13,910 nucleotides of DNA from Verrucomicrobiota bacterium. GTDB taxonomy: Bacteria > Verrucomicrobiota > Verrucomicrobiia > Opitutales > Opitutaceae. The notes beneath the pieces are model-generated. The model was not told where the DNA came from, made no database searches, and saw only the letters and a list, made by a program, of their open reading frames with translations. The translations under genes and the position numbers were made by a program. Positions 1-8,467 of the stretch are shown piece by piece (position 1 is the first letter of the stretch; each line of letters begins with the position of its first letter). The stretch is from positions 1 through 13,910 of the forward strand of contig JAEXPG010000318.1 in NCBI GenBank assembly GCA_023447015.1, given 5' to 3'.

Positions 1-5
1 TCACC

Positions 6-341
6 ATGGGCAAGAACGAGAAGACCGATCTGTTGCAGGGCACGCTGGACATGCTGATCCTGCGCGCACTGCAGCTCGAACCGATGCACGGCTTCGGCAT
101 CTCCGTGCGGATCCGGCAGCTGTCCGCCGAGGTGCTGCAGGTGGAGCAGGGCTCGCTCTATCCGGCGCTGTACCGGCTCGAGGACCAGGGTTGGATCAAA
201 TCGGAGTGGGGCACCTCCGAGAACAACCGAAAGGCGAAGTTCTACACGCTGACCACCACAGGCCGGAAACAGCTCGCCGCCGAGACGGAGAACTGGGCGA
301 AGCTCTCCGCGGCGATCAATCTGGTGCTGAAGGGTGCCTGA
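6..341 (+). CDS. PadR-family transcriptional regulator
   Basis: This 111-residue protein is a small winged-helix DNA-binding repressor of the PadR type, the variant usually found next to orphan MacB-like permeases in Acidobacteriota and relatives. The N-terminal segment DLLQGTLDMLILRAL (about 8-22) is the classic PadR opening. The recognition helix lies around residues 47-62 (EQGSLYPALYRLEDQG). The wing follows at about 63-83 and includes NNRKAKFYTLT, and a C-terminal helix (about 85-108) probably dimerises. Length matches the short PadR subfamily. The ATG at 6 gives the expected N-terminus; only 5 bases lie upstream, so promoter and ribosome site are out of view. The first permease starts 32 nt after its stop, so autoregulation and control of the permease operon are likely by analogy, though no operator can be seen. 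Confidence 0.93.
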   Translation: MGKNEKTDLLQGTLDMLILRALQLEPMHGFGISVRIRQLSAEVLQVEQGSLYPALYRLEDQGWIKSEWGTSENNRKAKFYTLTTTGRKQLAAETENWAKLSAAINLVLKGA

Positions 342-377
342 GGAATCGCGGATTTCGGAATGCGGATCGCGGAATGA
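342..377 (+). repeat. Heptamer repeat array A, ending at the first permease start codon
   Basis: Directly after the PadR stop come GGAA and then four tandem 7-mers: TCGCGGA (346-352), TTTCGGA (353-359), ATGCGGA (360-366) and TCGCGGA (367-373). These abut the ATG at 374. The consensus is about WYKCGGA. The same array type, with the same GGAA lead and the same 4-nt spacing from a stop codon, recurs after prfB at 9612. It fills the whole PadR-permease gap, leaving no conventional Shine-Dalgarno sequence. Confidence 0.8.
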
Positions 378-3040
378 AAACGTTGCACCAACTCGGGGTT
401 CGTCTCGGCTCGCTCTTTCGGCGCGGCCGGCGGGAGCGGGAGATGCAGGAGGAGATGCGTGCGCATCTCGAGCTGCAGGCGGAGGCGAACCGTGCCGGCG
501 GAATGGATGCCGAGGAGGCGCGGTACGCGGCGCTGCGGCAGTTCGGCGGCGTGACGCAGGTGCAGGAACGCTGCCGCGAGCAGCGGGGGCTGCGCTGGCT
601 GGAGGATCTCGGCCGGGACCTGACGTTCGCGGTCCGCTCCTTCGCCCGCACGCCGGGCTTCACCGTGACTGTCGTGGCGACCTTGGCGCTGGGCATCGGG
701 CTCAACACCGGGATCTTCAGCCTCTTCAAGTCGATCGCGCTGCGGCCGCTGCCCGGCGTGCCGGCCTCGCAGGAACTTGTCGCGCTGTACTGGTCGACTC
801 CGGGCGGCGACCAGATGTCGCTCTCGCATCTTGATCTGCGCGACCTGCGGGAGCGGTGCCGGAGTTTCCGGGGGCTCGAAGGGACGGCGCCGCTGCCGCT
901 CAGCGTGCAGCTCGACGGCCGGGCCCAACGCGTGTGGGGCGAGTACGCGACCGGCGGCGAGCAGGGGTTGCTCGGGGCCGAGGCGGCGCTGGGGCGCATG
1001 CTGGTGCTGGCCGACGACGCGCGCGGCGGGGCGCCGGTGGCGGTCGTCTCGCACCGTTTCTGGCGGAGCCGGCTGGGCGGCGATCCGCACGCGGTGGGAC
1101 GGCCACTGGTCGTGAACGGCCAGCCGTTCACGCTCGTCGGCGTCGCGAAACCCGGCTTCGTGGGGTCGACCGTGGGCTTCGCGCTCGATCTCTTTCTGCC
1201 TGCCGGGCAGGCCGGACGGATGAGAATCTACGGCGCGGCACCGGACGATCCCTACGAGAAACGCGATTTCCAATGGCTGGGGGGATTGGGGCGGTTGCGG
1301 CCGGGAGTCTCGCTCGACCAGGCGCGCGCGGAGGTCGAGACGGTGGCTGCGGCGCTGGTCCGCGAGAATCCGGCCGCCCTGAAGGACAAGCGGCTGCACC
1401 TGGTCAACATCCGCCGCTCGCCGTTTGGCGCGCAGACCTATTTCGGCCCGATGCTCGGTGTCCTGATGGGCATGACGGGGTTGGTGCTGCTGATCATGTG
1501 CGCCAATGTCGCGAGCCTCCTACTCGCCCGCGCCACGGTGCGCTCGCGCGAGATTGCCATCCGGCTGGCGGTGGGCGCGGGGCGCGGGCGGGTGGTGCGT
1601 CAGCTGCTCACGGAGAGCCTGCTGCTGGCGGTGGTCGGCGGAGTGCTGGGGGCGTGGCTCGCGTGTGCGACGCCGGAGCTGATGGCGCGACTCGTGCCGA
1701 GCAACCGTTTCCCCGTCATGCTGAACACCGAGGCGGATGCCGCGGTGCTCGCGTTCTCGCTCGCAGTCTCGCTCGGCAGCGCGCTCGTGTTCGGGCTGGT
1801 GCCGGCGTTGCAGGCGACCCGGCCCGACCTCGTGCCGACGCTCAAGGGTGAGCGCGCGGCGGGTGGCGTGCGCCGGCTGTTCGGGCGGAATGCGCTGGTC
1901 GTGGTGCAGATCGCGGTCTCGCTGCCTCTGCTCGTGGCGGCGGGCCTGTTGTGGCGCAGCTACCGCAACGAGCAGCGCGCCGACTTCGGCTTCGCTGCCC
2001 GCGAGGTGGCGCTGCTGTCGTTCGACCTCGGCTCGAGCGGCTACACCCCGGAGCAGGCGCGGGAGTTCTGCGCGCGTCTGCTCGAAGAGGCGGCGAAGTT
2101 GCCCGGCGTGGAGTCGGCCAGCCTCGCGCAGCTGCTGCCGCTGCGCATCGTGCCGGGGCTGGAGACCCCGGTGGAGGTGGAGGGCCATGTGCGCGGGCCG
2201 GCCGAGGCCTCGCTGGTGCTCTACAACGTCGTGAGCCGCGACTATTTCGACTGCCTGCGCATCGGGGTCGTGCGGGGCCGCGAGTTCACCGCGCGGGACG
2301 ACGAACGCTCGACCCCGGTGGCGGTGGTCAACGAGACGTTCGCCCAACGGTATTGGAAGGGCCAGGATCCGGTCGGGCGCCGGTTCACGATGGGCGGGGT
2401 GGCGCGCGAGGTCGTGGGGGTCGTGCGCGACATCAAGTACCTCAATCCGGCCGAGGAGGCGCGGCCTCATTTCTACCTGCCGACCGCCCAGCAGCCCGCC
2501 ACGGAGCTGGTGCTGCAGCTGCGCGGCACCGGGGACCCGCGCCAGTGGTGCCGCGCGGCGCAGCAACGGATCGCGCAACTCGATCCCTCGCTCCCGGTGT
2601 TCGGGGTGGAGACGATGGACGACTACCTGGGCTTCGCCCTCGCAATGCAGAGCATCGCCGCCCTCGTGCTCGGACTGGCGGCGGCGCTGGGGTTGCTGCT
2701 GGCGGCGCTAGGGACGTTTGGCCTGGTGAGCTTCACGGTGGGCAGCCGCTCCCGCGAGATCGGGGTGCGGGTGGCGCTGGGGGCGAGCCGGGCATCGATC
2801 CTGCGATTGGTGATGGGGCATGGCCTGTGGCTCGCGGCCGCGGGCGCGGCGATCGGTCTTGTCGGGGCGTTGGTCGCCACCCGGTTCATGCGCAACCTGC
2901 TTTTCGGTGTCGAACCGACCGACTTGGTGACCCTGGCGGGGGCGTTTCTCGTCGTGGCCGGGATGGTCGCCGCAGCGTGCTGGCTGCCGGCGCGCCGGGC
3001 ACTGCGCATCGACCCGGCGGGAACGCTGCGGTCGGAATGA
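374..3040 (+). CDS. ADOP-type MacB/FtsX permease 1 (permease-prefix domain, two PCD-FtsX halves)
   Basis: This 888-residue inner-membrane protein looks like the 'acidobacterial duplicated orphan permease' family. The amphipathic permease-prefix region is at about 1-75. TM1 is at about 95-118 (TLALGIGLNTGIFSLF), followed by a MacB-like periplasmic core with VVSHRFWRSRLGG and LVGVAKPGF. FtsX domain 1 spans about 356-485 (MCANVASLLLAR, REIAIRLAVGAGRGR). A central TM is at about 503-530. A second periplasmic core carries AVVNETFAQRYW and VVGVVRDIKY, and FtsX domain 2 runs from about 758 to the end (REIGVRVALGASRAS). The open frame extends upstream to 191 inside padR, but the ATG at 374 is chosen because MKTLHQ begins all three paralogues. 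No ATPase is encoded nearby. The transported substrate is unknown. Its prefix is the most diverged of the three. Confidence 0.92.
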   Translation: MKTLHQLGVRLGSLFRRGRREREMQEEMRAHLELQAEANRAGGMDAEEARYAALRQFGGVTQVQERCREQRGLRWLEDLGRDLTFAVRSFARTPGFTVTVVATLALGIGLNTGIFSLFKSIALRPLPGVPASQELVALYWSTPGGDQMSLSHLDLRDLRERCRSFRGLEGTAPLPLSVQLDGRAQRVWGEYATGGEQGLLGAEAALGRMLVLADDARGGAPVAVVSHRFWRSRLGGDPHAVGRPLVVNGQPFTLVGVAKPGFVGSTVGFALDLFLPAGQAGRMRIYGAAPDDPYEKRDFQWLGGLGRLRPGVSLDQARAEVETVAAALVRENPAALKDKRLHLVNIRRSPFGAQTYFGPMLGVLMGMTGLVLLIMCANVASLLLARATVRSREIAIRLAVGAGRGRVVRQLLTESLLLAVVGGVLGAWLACATPELMARLVPSNRFPVMLNTEADAAVLAFSLAVSLGSALVFGLVPALQATRPDLVPTLKGERAAGGVRRLFGRNALVVVQIAVSLPLLVAAGLLWRSYRNEQRADFGFAAREVALLSFDLGSSGYTPEQAREFCARLLEEAAKLPGVESASLAQLLPLRIVPGLETPVEVEGHVRGPAEASLVLYNVVSRDYFDCLRIGVVRGREFTARDDERSTPVAVVNETFAQRYWKGQDPVGRRFTMGGVAREVVGVVRDIKYLNPAEEARPHFYLPTAQQPATELVLQLRGTGDPRQWCRAAQQRIAQLDPSLPVFGVETMDDYLGFALAMQSIAALVLGLAAALGLLLAALGTFGLVSFTVGSRSREIGVRVALGASRASILRLVMGHGLWLAAAGAAIGLVGALVATRFMRNLLFGVEPTDLVTLAGAFLVVAGMVAAACWLPARRALRIDPAGTLRSE

Positions 3041-3043
3041 TCG

Positions 3044-3271
3044 GACCACGGAATGAAGACCTTGCACCAGTTTCTTGCCCGACTGCACTCGACCTTCCGC
3101 CGCTCCGCGCGGGAGCGCGAGATGGCCGAGGAGATGGCGGCGCATCTGGCGCTGCAGGAGGAGGCCAACCGCGCGGCCGGCATGGACGCCGAGGAGGCGC
3201 GCTACGCCGCGCTGCGGCAGTTCGGCGGCGTGGCGCAGGTGCAGGAACGCTGCCGTGAGCAGCGCGGGTGG
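3044..3271 (+). repeat. Direct duplication, copy 1 (leader plus permease-prefix region)
   Basis: Nine identical bases before the start (GACCACGGA) and the first 73 codons of permease 2 closely match the corresponding stretch of permease 3 at 5726-5953. By hand count there are 23 base differences in 219 coding bases and 4 residue differences in 73. Similarity falls off sharply in the periplasmic core that follows. Confidence 0.8.
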
Positions 3272-5722
3272 GGGTGGTTGGGCGAGGTCGGCAAGGAGGT
3301 CCGCCTGGCGGTGCGGACTTTGGGCCGAAGTCCGGTCTTCACGGCGACCGCCGTGCTGATCCTTGCGCTGGGGATCGGCGCGAACACCGCGCTCTTCAGC
3401 GTGGTGCATGCGCTCATGCTGCGGCCCCTGCCCGTACCCCAACCGGGCGCCCTGCGATTCCTGAATCAGGAGAAAGGAGACAGCCCGCATCCGGGATTCT
3501 CGTTCCCGGCCTTCCGACTCCTGAGCGACCAGAGTGACGCGATTGGGTCGGTCGCGGCGTTCATCAGCGCGAGCCCGACCGTGGCCTGTGCCGCGGAAAG
3601 CCCCGGGGAGCTGGTGCATCGTGAGTACGTGAGCGCTTCCTATTTCTCGACTCTCGGGCTTGTGCCGGCGGCCGGGCGGTTCTTCACCCCCGCCGAGGAT
3701 ACCCAGGATAGCACGATGGTCGTCATCGGGTACGGTTTCTGGCGGCGGCACTATGGCGGCGCACCATCGGCCATCGGCTCCTCCCTCAACTGCAATGGCC
3801 GGTCGTACGCCATCGTCGGTGTGGCGCCGCCGCGGTTTGCGGGCGTGGTGCCGGAGCGGGAGACCCAGGTCTGGTTCCAGATCAGCAACAACATGTGGCG
3901 CCACGGGCGTTACGATCCGGTGTGGGGGGCGAATGACGTGACCAGTGAATGGTACCGATTGCTCGTCCGGCTCCGGCCCGGCGTCACGGAGCGTCAGGCG
4001 GTCACGGCCTTCGGCGCGATCAACGGCGCCTACCTGCAGAGCAGGGCGCCGGGCGTGGAGGAGTCCGCGCGGGCGAAGCTGCTGGCCCGGGCCGTGCGGC
4101 TGGAGACGGCGGAGTCCGGATACTCCTTCCTCGGGCGACAACTCTTGTGCCCGCTCGTGGTGCTGCTGGTTCTCGTGGGTTTGTTGCTGTTGCTGGCCTG
4201 CCTCAACCTCGGGTGCCTGTTGCTCGCCCGCACCGCGGCGCGTTCGCGTGAGCTGGCGCTCCGGCTCGCAGTCGGCGCCGGGCGCGGACGGCTGGTTCGT
4301 CTGTTGCTGGTTGAGAGTCTGGTGTTGGCTGGTTTGGGTGGCGTATCCGGTTGTCTGTTGGCCGTGTGGGGCGCGCCGGTTCTGACCAGGATCTACGCGC
4401 TGACGATCGACGTACGTCCGGACCCGGCGGTGCTTGGGTTCGGGTTCGGCGTCTCCGCAGTGTGCGGGGTGCTCTTCGGTCTGCTTCCGGCGCTCCGGGC
4501 CAGCCAGGCGAACGTGGCGATGGCGCTGAAGGGAGCACCGGCGGTTTCGCGGCCGAGCCGTTGCCATCCGGTACGGTATCTCGTGGCCATCCAGCTGGCG
4601 TTGGCTTTGGTGCTGGTGTACGGCGCGGTGTTGTTTGCGCAGAGCCTGCGACGGCTCCACGAGACACCGGCGGGGTTCGTGCGCGAGCGTTTGGTCTTGT
4701 GCGACCTGGTGACGGCCCCCGGCCGGCCGGTGGCGGGCCGGGCGCTGATCGACCGCCTGTGTGCCGCGATACGGCAGGTGCCGGGGGTGGTGGCGGTCGG
4801 GGCTGGTCGTTCCATGCCGGCGAGCGCACCGCCGGCATCTTTGGTGGTCGATGGGTATGTGCCGCAGCCAGGCGAGTCGATGCAGGTGCCCAACCGGGAG
4901 ATGGGTGAAGGGTTTTTCGAGGCGCTGGGCATCCCGGTTGTGGCGGGTCGCCAGTTCGTGCGGCAAGATGGCGCGCCTGGAGCGCCGCCGGTGATTGTCG
5001 TCAATGTCAGCTTCGCGCGTCGTTTCTTTGGCGAGGCCAGTCCGTTGGGGCGCACGGTGGGGGGCGACATGAGTCCGGTGGGCGGCGGCAACCAGGGCCG
5101 GTTCGAGATCGTGGGGGTCGTCGCCGACGCCCGGTTGGCGGGCATCAAGAGCAAGCCGCAACCGGAGTTCTTTTTGCCGTGGGGCGGCAGCACACTTCTG
5201 GTGCGCACGGCGACCGCGCCGGGGATGTTGGTGGCGACGTTGGCCGATCTCGTGCAACGCGAGGAACCCGGACTCCGCGCCACTCAGGTGCGCACCCTGG
5301 AGCATGCGATCGGGGCGACCTTGGCACAGGATCGCATGCTCGCCGGTCTCTCGGGGCTCTTCGGCGGGTTGGCGCTCATCATCGCCACGTTGGGGGTGTA
5401 CGGAATGGTCTCCCAAGGCGTTGTGCAGCGCACTCGCGAGATCGCGATCCGGATGGCGCTCGGTTCGCGGCCCCGCTGGGTGCTGACCATGTTTGCCAAG
5501 GAGACCGGGCTCTTGCTTGTGGCGGGCGTGGTGACGGGGGGCGCCGGAGCGTTCGCCGCCGGCCGTTTCGTCGCGTCGTTGCTGTTCGATCTCCAGCCCG
5601 GCGATCCGGTCCTTCTCGTCGCGGTGGTAGGCGTTCTTGGCGCCGCCGCCATGGCGGCCTGCTGGCTACCCGCCCGGCGGGCGGCGCGCATCGATCCCGC
5701 GGAAACGCTGCGGGCGGAATGA
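3053..5722 (+). CDS. ADOP-type MacB/FtsX permease 2
   Basis: This 889-residue inner-membrane permease is a paralogue of its neighbours. The prefix domain is at about 1-75 (MKTLHQFLARLHSTF; REREMAEEM). TM1 is at about 95-120 (LALGIGANTALFSVV), followed by LRPLP. Periplasmic core 1 carries GFWRRHYGG and AIVGVAPPRF. FtsX domain 1 starts at about 364 with a leucine-rich helix and contains RELALRLAVGAGRGR. The central TM is at about 507-535. Core 2 contains VIVVNVSFARRFFG and EIVGVVADAR. FtsX domain 2 begins at about 763 and contains REIAIRMALGSRPRW. The protein ends PARRAARIDPAETLRAE. It starts 12 nt after permease 1, consistent with one transcript. No clear Shine-Dalgarno sequence precedes the ATG. 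Role in transport or envelope function is inferred from the family only. Confidence 0.92.
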   Translation: MKTLHQFLARLHSTFRRSAREREMAEEMAAHLALQEEANRAAGMDAEEARYAALRQFGGVAQVQERCREQRGWGWLGEVGKEVRLAVRTLGRSPVFTATAVLILALGIGANTALFSVVHALMLRPLPVPQPGALRFLNQEKGDSPHPGFSFPAFRLLSDQSDAIGSVAAFISASPTVACAAESPGELVHREYVSASYFSTLGLVPAAGRFFTPAEDTQDSTMVVIGYGFWRRHYGGAPSAIGSSLNCNGRSYAIVGVAPPRFAGVVPERETQVWFQISNNMWRHGRYDPVWGANDVTSEWYRLLVRLRPGVTERQAVTAFGAINGAYLQSRAPGVEESARAKLLARAVRLETAESGYSFLGRQLLCPLVVLLVLVGLLLLLACLNLGCLLLARTAARSRELALRLAVGAGRGRLVRLLLVESLVLAGLGGVSGCLLAVWGAPVLTRIYALTIDVRPDPAVLGFGFGVSAVCGVLFGLLPALRASQANVAMALKGAPAVSRPSRCHPVRYLVAIQLALALVLVYGAVLFAQSLRRLHETPAGFVRERLVLCDLVTAPGRPVAGRALIDRLCAAIRQVPGVVAVGAGRSMPASAPPASLVVDGYVPQPGESMQVPNREMGEGFFEALGIPVVAGRQFVRQDGAPGAPPVIVVNVSFARRFFGEASPLGRTVGGDMSPVGGGNQGRFEIVGVVADARLAGIKSKPQPEFFLPWGGSTLLVRTATAPGMLVATLADLVQREEPGLRATQVRTLEHAIGATLAQDRMLAGLSGLFGGLALIIATLGVYGMVSQGVVQRTREIAIRMALGSRPRWVLTMFAKETGLLLVAGVVTGGAGAFAAGRFVASLLFDLQPGDPVLLVAVVGVLGAAAMAACWLPARRAARIDPAETLRAE

Positions 5723-5725
5723 GGT

Positions 5726-5953
5726 GACCACGGAATGAAGACCTTGCACCAGTTCTTCGCCCGATTGCACTCGACCTTCCGGCGCTCCGCGCGGGAGCGC
5801 GAGATGGCGGAAGAGATGGCGGCGCATCTGGAGATGCAGGAAGAGGCGAACCGTGCCCGCGGCATGGATGCCGAGGAGGCGCGTTATGCGGCGCTGCGGC
5901 AGTTCGGCGGTGTGGCGCAGGTGCAGGAGCGCTGCCGCGAGCAGCGCGGGTGG
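5726..5953 (+). repeat. Direct duplication, copy 2 (leader plus permease-prefix region)
   Basis: This is the partner of 3044-3271: the same nine bases before the ATG and nearly the same 73-residue prefix. Most of the differences are at third codon positions, so the protein sequence is held more tightly than the DNA. Confidence 0.8.
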
Positions 5954-8359
5954 CTGTGGCTGGAGTCGCTGGGGCGCGATGTGCGGGTGGCGTTGCGCTC
6001 CCTGGGACGTGCACCGGGTTTCTGCGTGGTGGTGGTGCTCACCCTGGCGCTCGGGATCGGGGCCAACACCGCGGTGTTCTGCGTGCTGAATGCGGTGTTG
6101 TCGCGCCGGGCCGGTTGCGCGGATCCCGAACGGGTCGTGGTCGTGCATGGCGCATCGCCGAATCTTCCCGGTGGCAACCTCTCCGTGCCGGACTATCTCG
6201 ACTACCGTGCGCAGGTTCGCTCCGTGGTGGAACTCGCCGCCCATCGCAGTGACGAGGCCAATCTCACCGGCTGTGGGGAACCGCGTTCGGTCGGGTTCAC
6301 GCGGGCGACTGCGAACTACTTTGCCGTCTATGGTGTCCGTTCCGCGTTGGGGCGGGTGTTCACGGCGGACGAGGATCGAAGCGGTGCCGAGCCCGTCGTG
6401 GTCCTGAGCCATGGTTTGTGGCAGCAGGTCTTCGGTGGCAGTTCCGAGGTGCTGGGACGGCGGCTGACGATCGGTGGTGCCGTGTATACAGTCATTGGAG
6501 TTATGCCGTCCGAGTTCGAGGAGGTGGCCTCGGAGCAGGTTTGGGTGCCGATGGCGTTCACGGACGAGGAGCGGGAGCCGGAGGCCCGGGGGGCGCGCGG
6601 GTATTCGGTCATCGGACGGCTCGCGCCCGGGGCGACGGTGGCGTCGGCCGAGGCGGAGTTCGGCGCGCTCGCGGCGCGGCTGCAGACGCAGTATCCCGAT
6701 TTCAACGGTCAATGGGGTGTGCGGGTGGTCGGCTTGCTGGACGACTCGTTCCGGGAAGTGCGCCCGCTGCTGTGGGTCCTCCTCGGGACGGTGGCCAGCG
6801 TGCTGGCGATCGTCTGTGCGAACATCGCGAATCTCGTGCTCGCGCGGTCCAGCGCGCGAATTGCGGAGATGGCGGTGCGGGCGTCACTGGGGGCAAGTCG
6901 CGCACGGATCGTGCAGCAACTTCTCGTCGAGGGCCTCGTGCTCGCGATCGTGGGTGGCGGACTCGGTCTCTTGTTGTTGCAGTGGGGTGTTGCGGGGCTG
7001 CAGCAGTTGCTACCCTCGGAGATCCGCAGTGCCGAGGTGCGGATCGACAGTTGGGTAGTGGCGTTTGCGGGAGGCGTGACGGCGTTGACGGGGTTGGCGT
7101 TCGGTCTCGTCCCGTTGGGTGTGGTCGGCGGACGCGATCTCTACACAGAGTTCAAAAGCAGTGCCCGCGGTGCAGGCAGCGTCCATGGCCTTCGGCTGGG
7201 CCGCTGGCTGGTCACTGTGGAGATGGTGCTGGCGTTCGTGCTGCTCTATGCGGCTGGTCTCCTGGCCAGCACGTTGCGCACGTTGACATCCGTCGATCTG
7301 GGCTTTGATCCCGCGAACGCCTATAGGGTTGTGCTCAACCTGCCGGGGACCCGCTACGGCGGGCACGAGCAGCGCGTGGTGTTTGTCCGGCAACTCGTCG
7401 AGCGGCTCGCCGCGCTGCCGGGCGTGACGGCGGCGGGGGCGACGCAATGCGTCCCCATCTCGGGCCTCTGGTCGGTCAGTTTCACGGTGGCTGGCCGGCC
7501 CAATCCGCCGGGCGCGACACCGGATACTTGTTTCTACGCGGTGACCCCCGGGTTCTTCCGGGCGATGGGTGTCACGCTCCGGCGGGGCCGGGGGTTTTCG
7601 GACCGCGACGACGATCGCGGGGCTCCGGTTGTGATCGTGAGCGAGACTTTTGCCCGACGCCATTTTCCGGGTGAGGATCCTCTCGGCCGTCGGATCTGGC
7701 TGCAGAACGGCCCGGAGAAATTTGCCGAGATTGTCGGCGTCGTGGCGGATGTGCGGCAGGGTGGACCGGCACAGGCGTGCCTGCCGCAAACCTACCAACC
7801 GATGGCGCAGTGGTCGTGCGCGATGGTGAACGTGGTTGTGCGGACTGCGCCGGGTGTCGAACTGTCGGAGTCGGTGTTGCGCGAACAGGTGTTCGCTGTG
7901 GATCGCGATCAGCCGCTTTCGCAGGTCGAGCCGATGGATCATCTCGTGGGCTCGGCGATGGCGCGGCAACGCGCCGCGTTGAGACTGATCGGTGTGTTTT
8001 CGGCGGCGGCGTTGGGGATCGCCGCACTCGGAATCTACGGCGTGACGGCCTACACGGTGGCGCGACGGACCCGCGAGTTCGGGGTGCGGTTGGCGCTCGG
8101 CGCAAATCCGGCGGCACTGGTGCGCGGAGTCCTCATGCGGCATGGCCGGTGGGTATTGCAGGGGCTTGTCCTGGGGGTGGGCGTTGCGATCGCGGCGGCG
8201 ACCACGCTGCCCTCGTTGCTCTCTGGGGCGACGGCCTTCGACGGCTGGGTGCTGGGTGTGATCACCGGTTGTTTTGGCGGGGTTGCTTTCTTGGCCTGCT
8301 GGCTGCCCGCCCGGCGCGCGGCGCGGATCGATCCCGCGGAAACGCTGCGGGCGGAGTGA
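5735..8359 (+). CDS. ADOP-type MacB/FtsX permease 3
   Basis: This 874-residue inner-membrane permease is the last of the tandem set. The prefix domain (1-75) is almost identical to that of permease 2. TM1 has LALGIGANTAVFCVLNAVL, but the usual LRPLP after it is replaced by SRRAGCADPE. Core 1 contains VLSHGLWQQVFGG and VIGVMPSEFEE. FtsX domain 1 starts at about 343 (CANIANLVLARSSAR, EMAVRASLGASRAR). The central TM is at about 489-517. Core 2 contains VIVSETFARRHFPGEDPLGRR and EIVGVVADVRQGG. FtsX domain 2 starts at about 742 (REFGVRLALGANPA). The C-terminus PARRAARIDPAETLRAE is identical to permease 2. It starts 12 nt after permease 2. GAGGTGA at 5721-5727, overlapping the previous stop, is a good Shine-Dalgarno match, unlike the other starts here. 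Substrate unknown. Confidence 0.92.
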   Translation: MKTLHQFFARLHSTFRRSAREREMAEEMAAHLEMQEEANRARGMDAEEARYAALRQFGGVAQVQERCREQRGWLWLESLGRDVRVALRSLGRAPGFCVVVVLTLALGIGANTAVFCVLNAVLSRRAGCADPERVVVVHGASPNLPGGNLSVPDYLDYRAQVRSVVELAAHRSDEANLTGCGEPRSVGFTRATANYFAVYGVRSALGRVFTADEDRSGAEPVVVLSHGLWQQVFGGSSEVLGRRLTIGGAVYTVIGVMPSEFEEVASEQVWVPMAFTDEEREPEARGARGYSVIGRLAPGATVASAEAEFGALAARLQTQYPDFNGQWGVRVVGLLDDSFREVRPLLWVLLGTVASVLAIVCANIANLVLARSSARIAEMAVRASLGASRARIVQQLLVEGLVLAIVGGGLGLLLLQWGVAGLQQLLPSEIRSAEVRIDSWVVAFAGGVTALTGLAFGLVPLGVVGGRDLYTEFKSSARGAGSVHGLRLGRWLVTVEMVLAFVLLYAAGLLASTLRTLTSVDLGFDPANAYRVVLNLPGTRYGGHEQRVVFVRQLVERLAALPGVTAAGATQCVPISGLWSVSFTVAGRPNPPGATPDTCFYAVTPGFFRAMGVTLRRGRGFSDRDDDRGAPVVIVSETFARRHFPGEDPLGRRIWLQNGPEKFAEIVGVVADVRQGGPAQACLPQTYQPMAQWSCAMVNVVVRTAPGVELSESVLREQVFAVDRDQPLSQVEPMDHLVGSAMARQRAALRLIGVFSAAALGIAALGIYGVTAYTVARRTREFGVRLALGANPAALVRGVLMRHGRWVLQGLVLGVGVAIAAATTLPSLLSGATAFDGWVLGVITGCFGGVAFLACWLPARRAARIDPAETLRAE

Positions 8360-8370
8360 GAAACGGGGCT

Positions 8371-8407
8371 ACCGGGGCGGCGGTGCTCCTGAGCGGCCCC
8401 CGGGTTT
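8371..8407 (+). terminator. Candidate hairpin terminator after the permease operon
   Basis: ACCGGGGC (8371-8378) can pair with GCCCCCGGGT (8396-8405) if extra bases bulge out. An inner GCTC/GAGC pairing lies in the loop at 8385-8394, and only a short TTT (8405-8407) follows. A second GC stem, CCCCGC/GCGGGG (8411-8416 with 8430-8435), lies just downstream without a T-run. Placement 12 nt after the permease 3 stop is right for a terminator, but the weak T-tract makes this tentative. Confidence 0.35.
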
Positions 8408-8467
8408 GCGCCCCGCACTTCGCGGTTGCGCGGGGGGAGTCGGGCGCATGTCCTCGACGTTTTCCCA

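Noticed and set aside
191..373. Upstream extension of permease 1 to an ATG inside padR
   Set aside because: The paralogues all begin MKTLHQ at the ATG equivalent to 374, and the extra segment is padR read in another frame.
2708..5416. 902-codon open frame on the minus strand opposite permeases 1 and 2
   Set aside because: It crosses two well-supported plus-strand genes, its translation is rich in Arg, His, Gln and Pro with no recognisable domain, and GC-rich codon bias readily keeps this antisense frame open.
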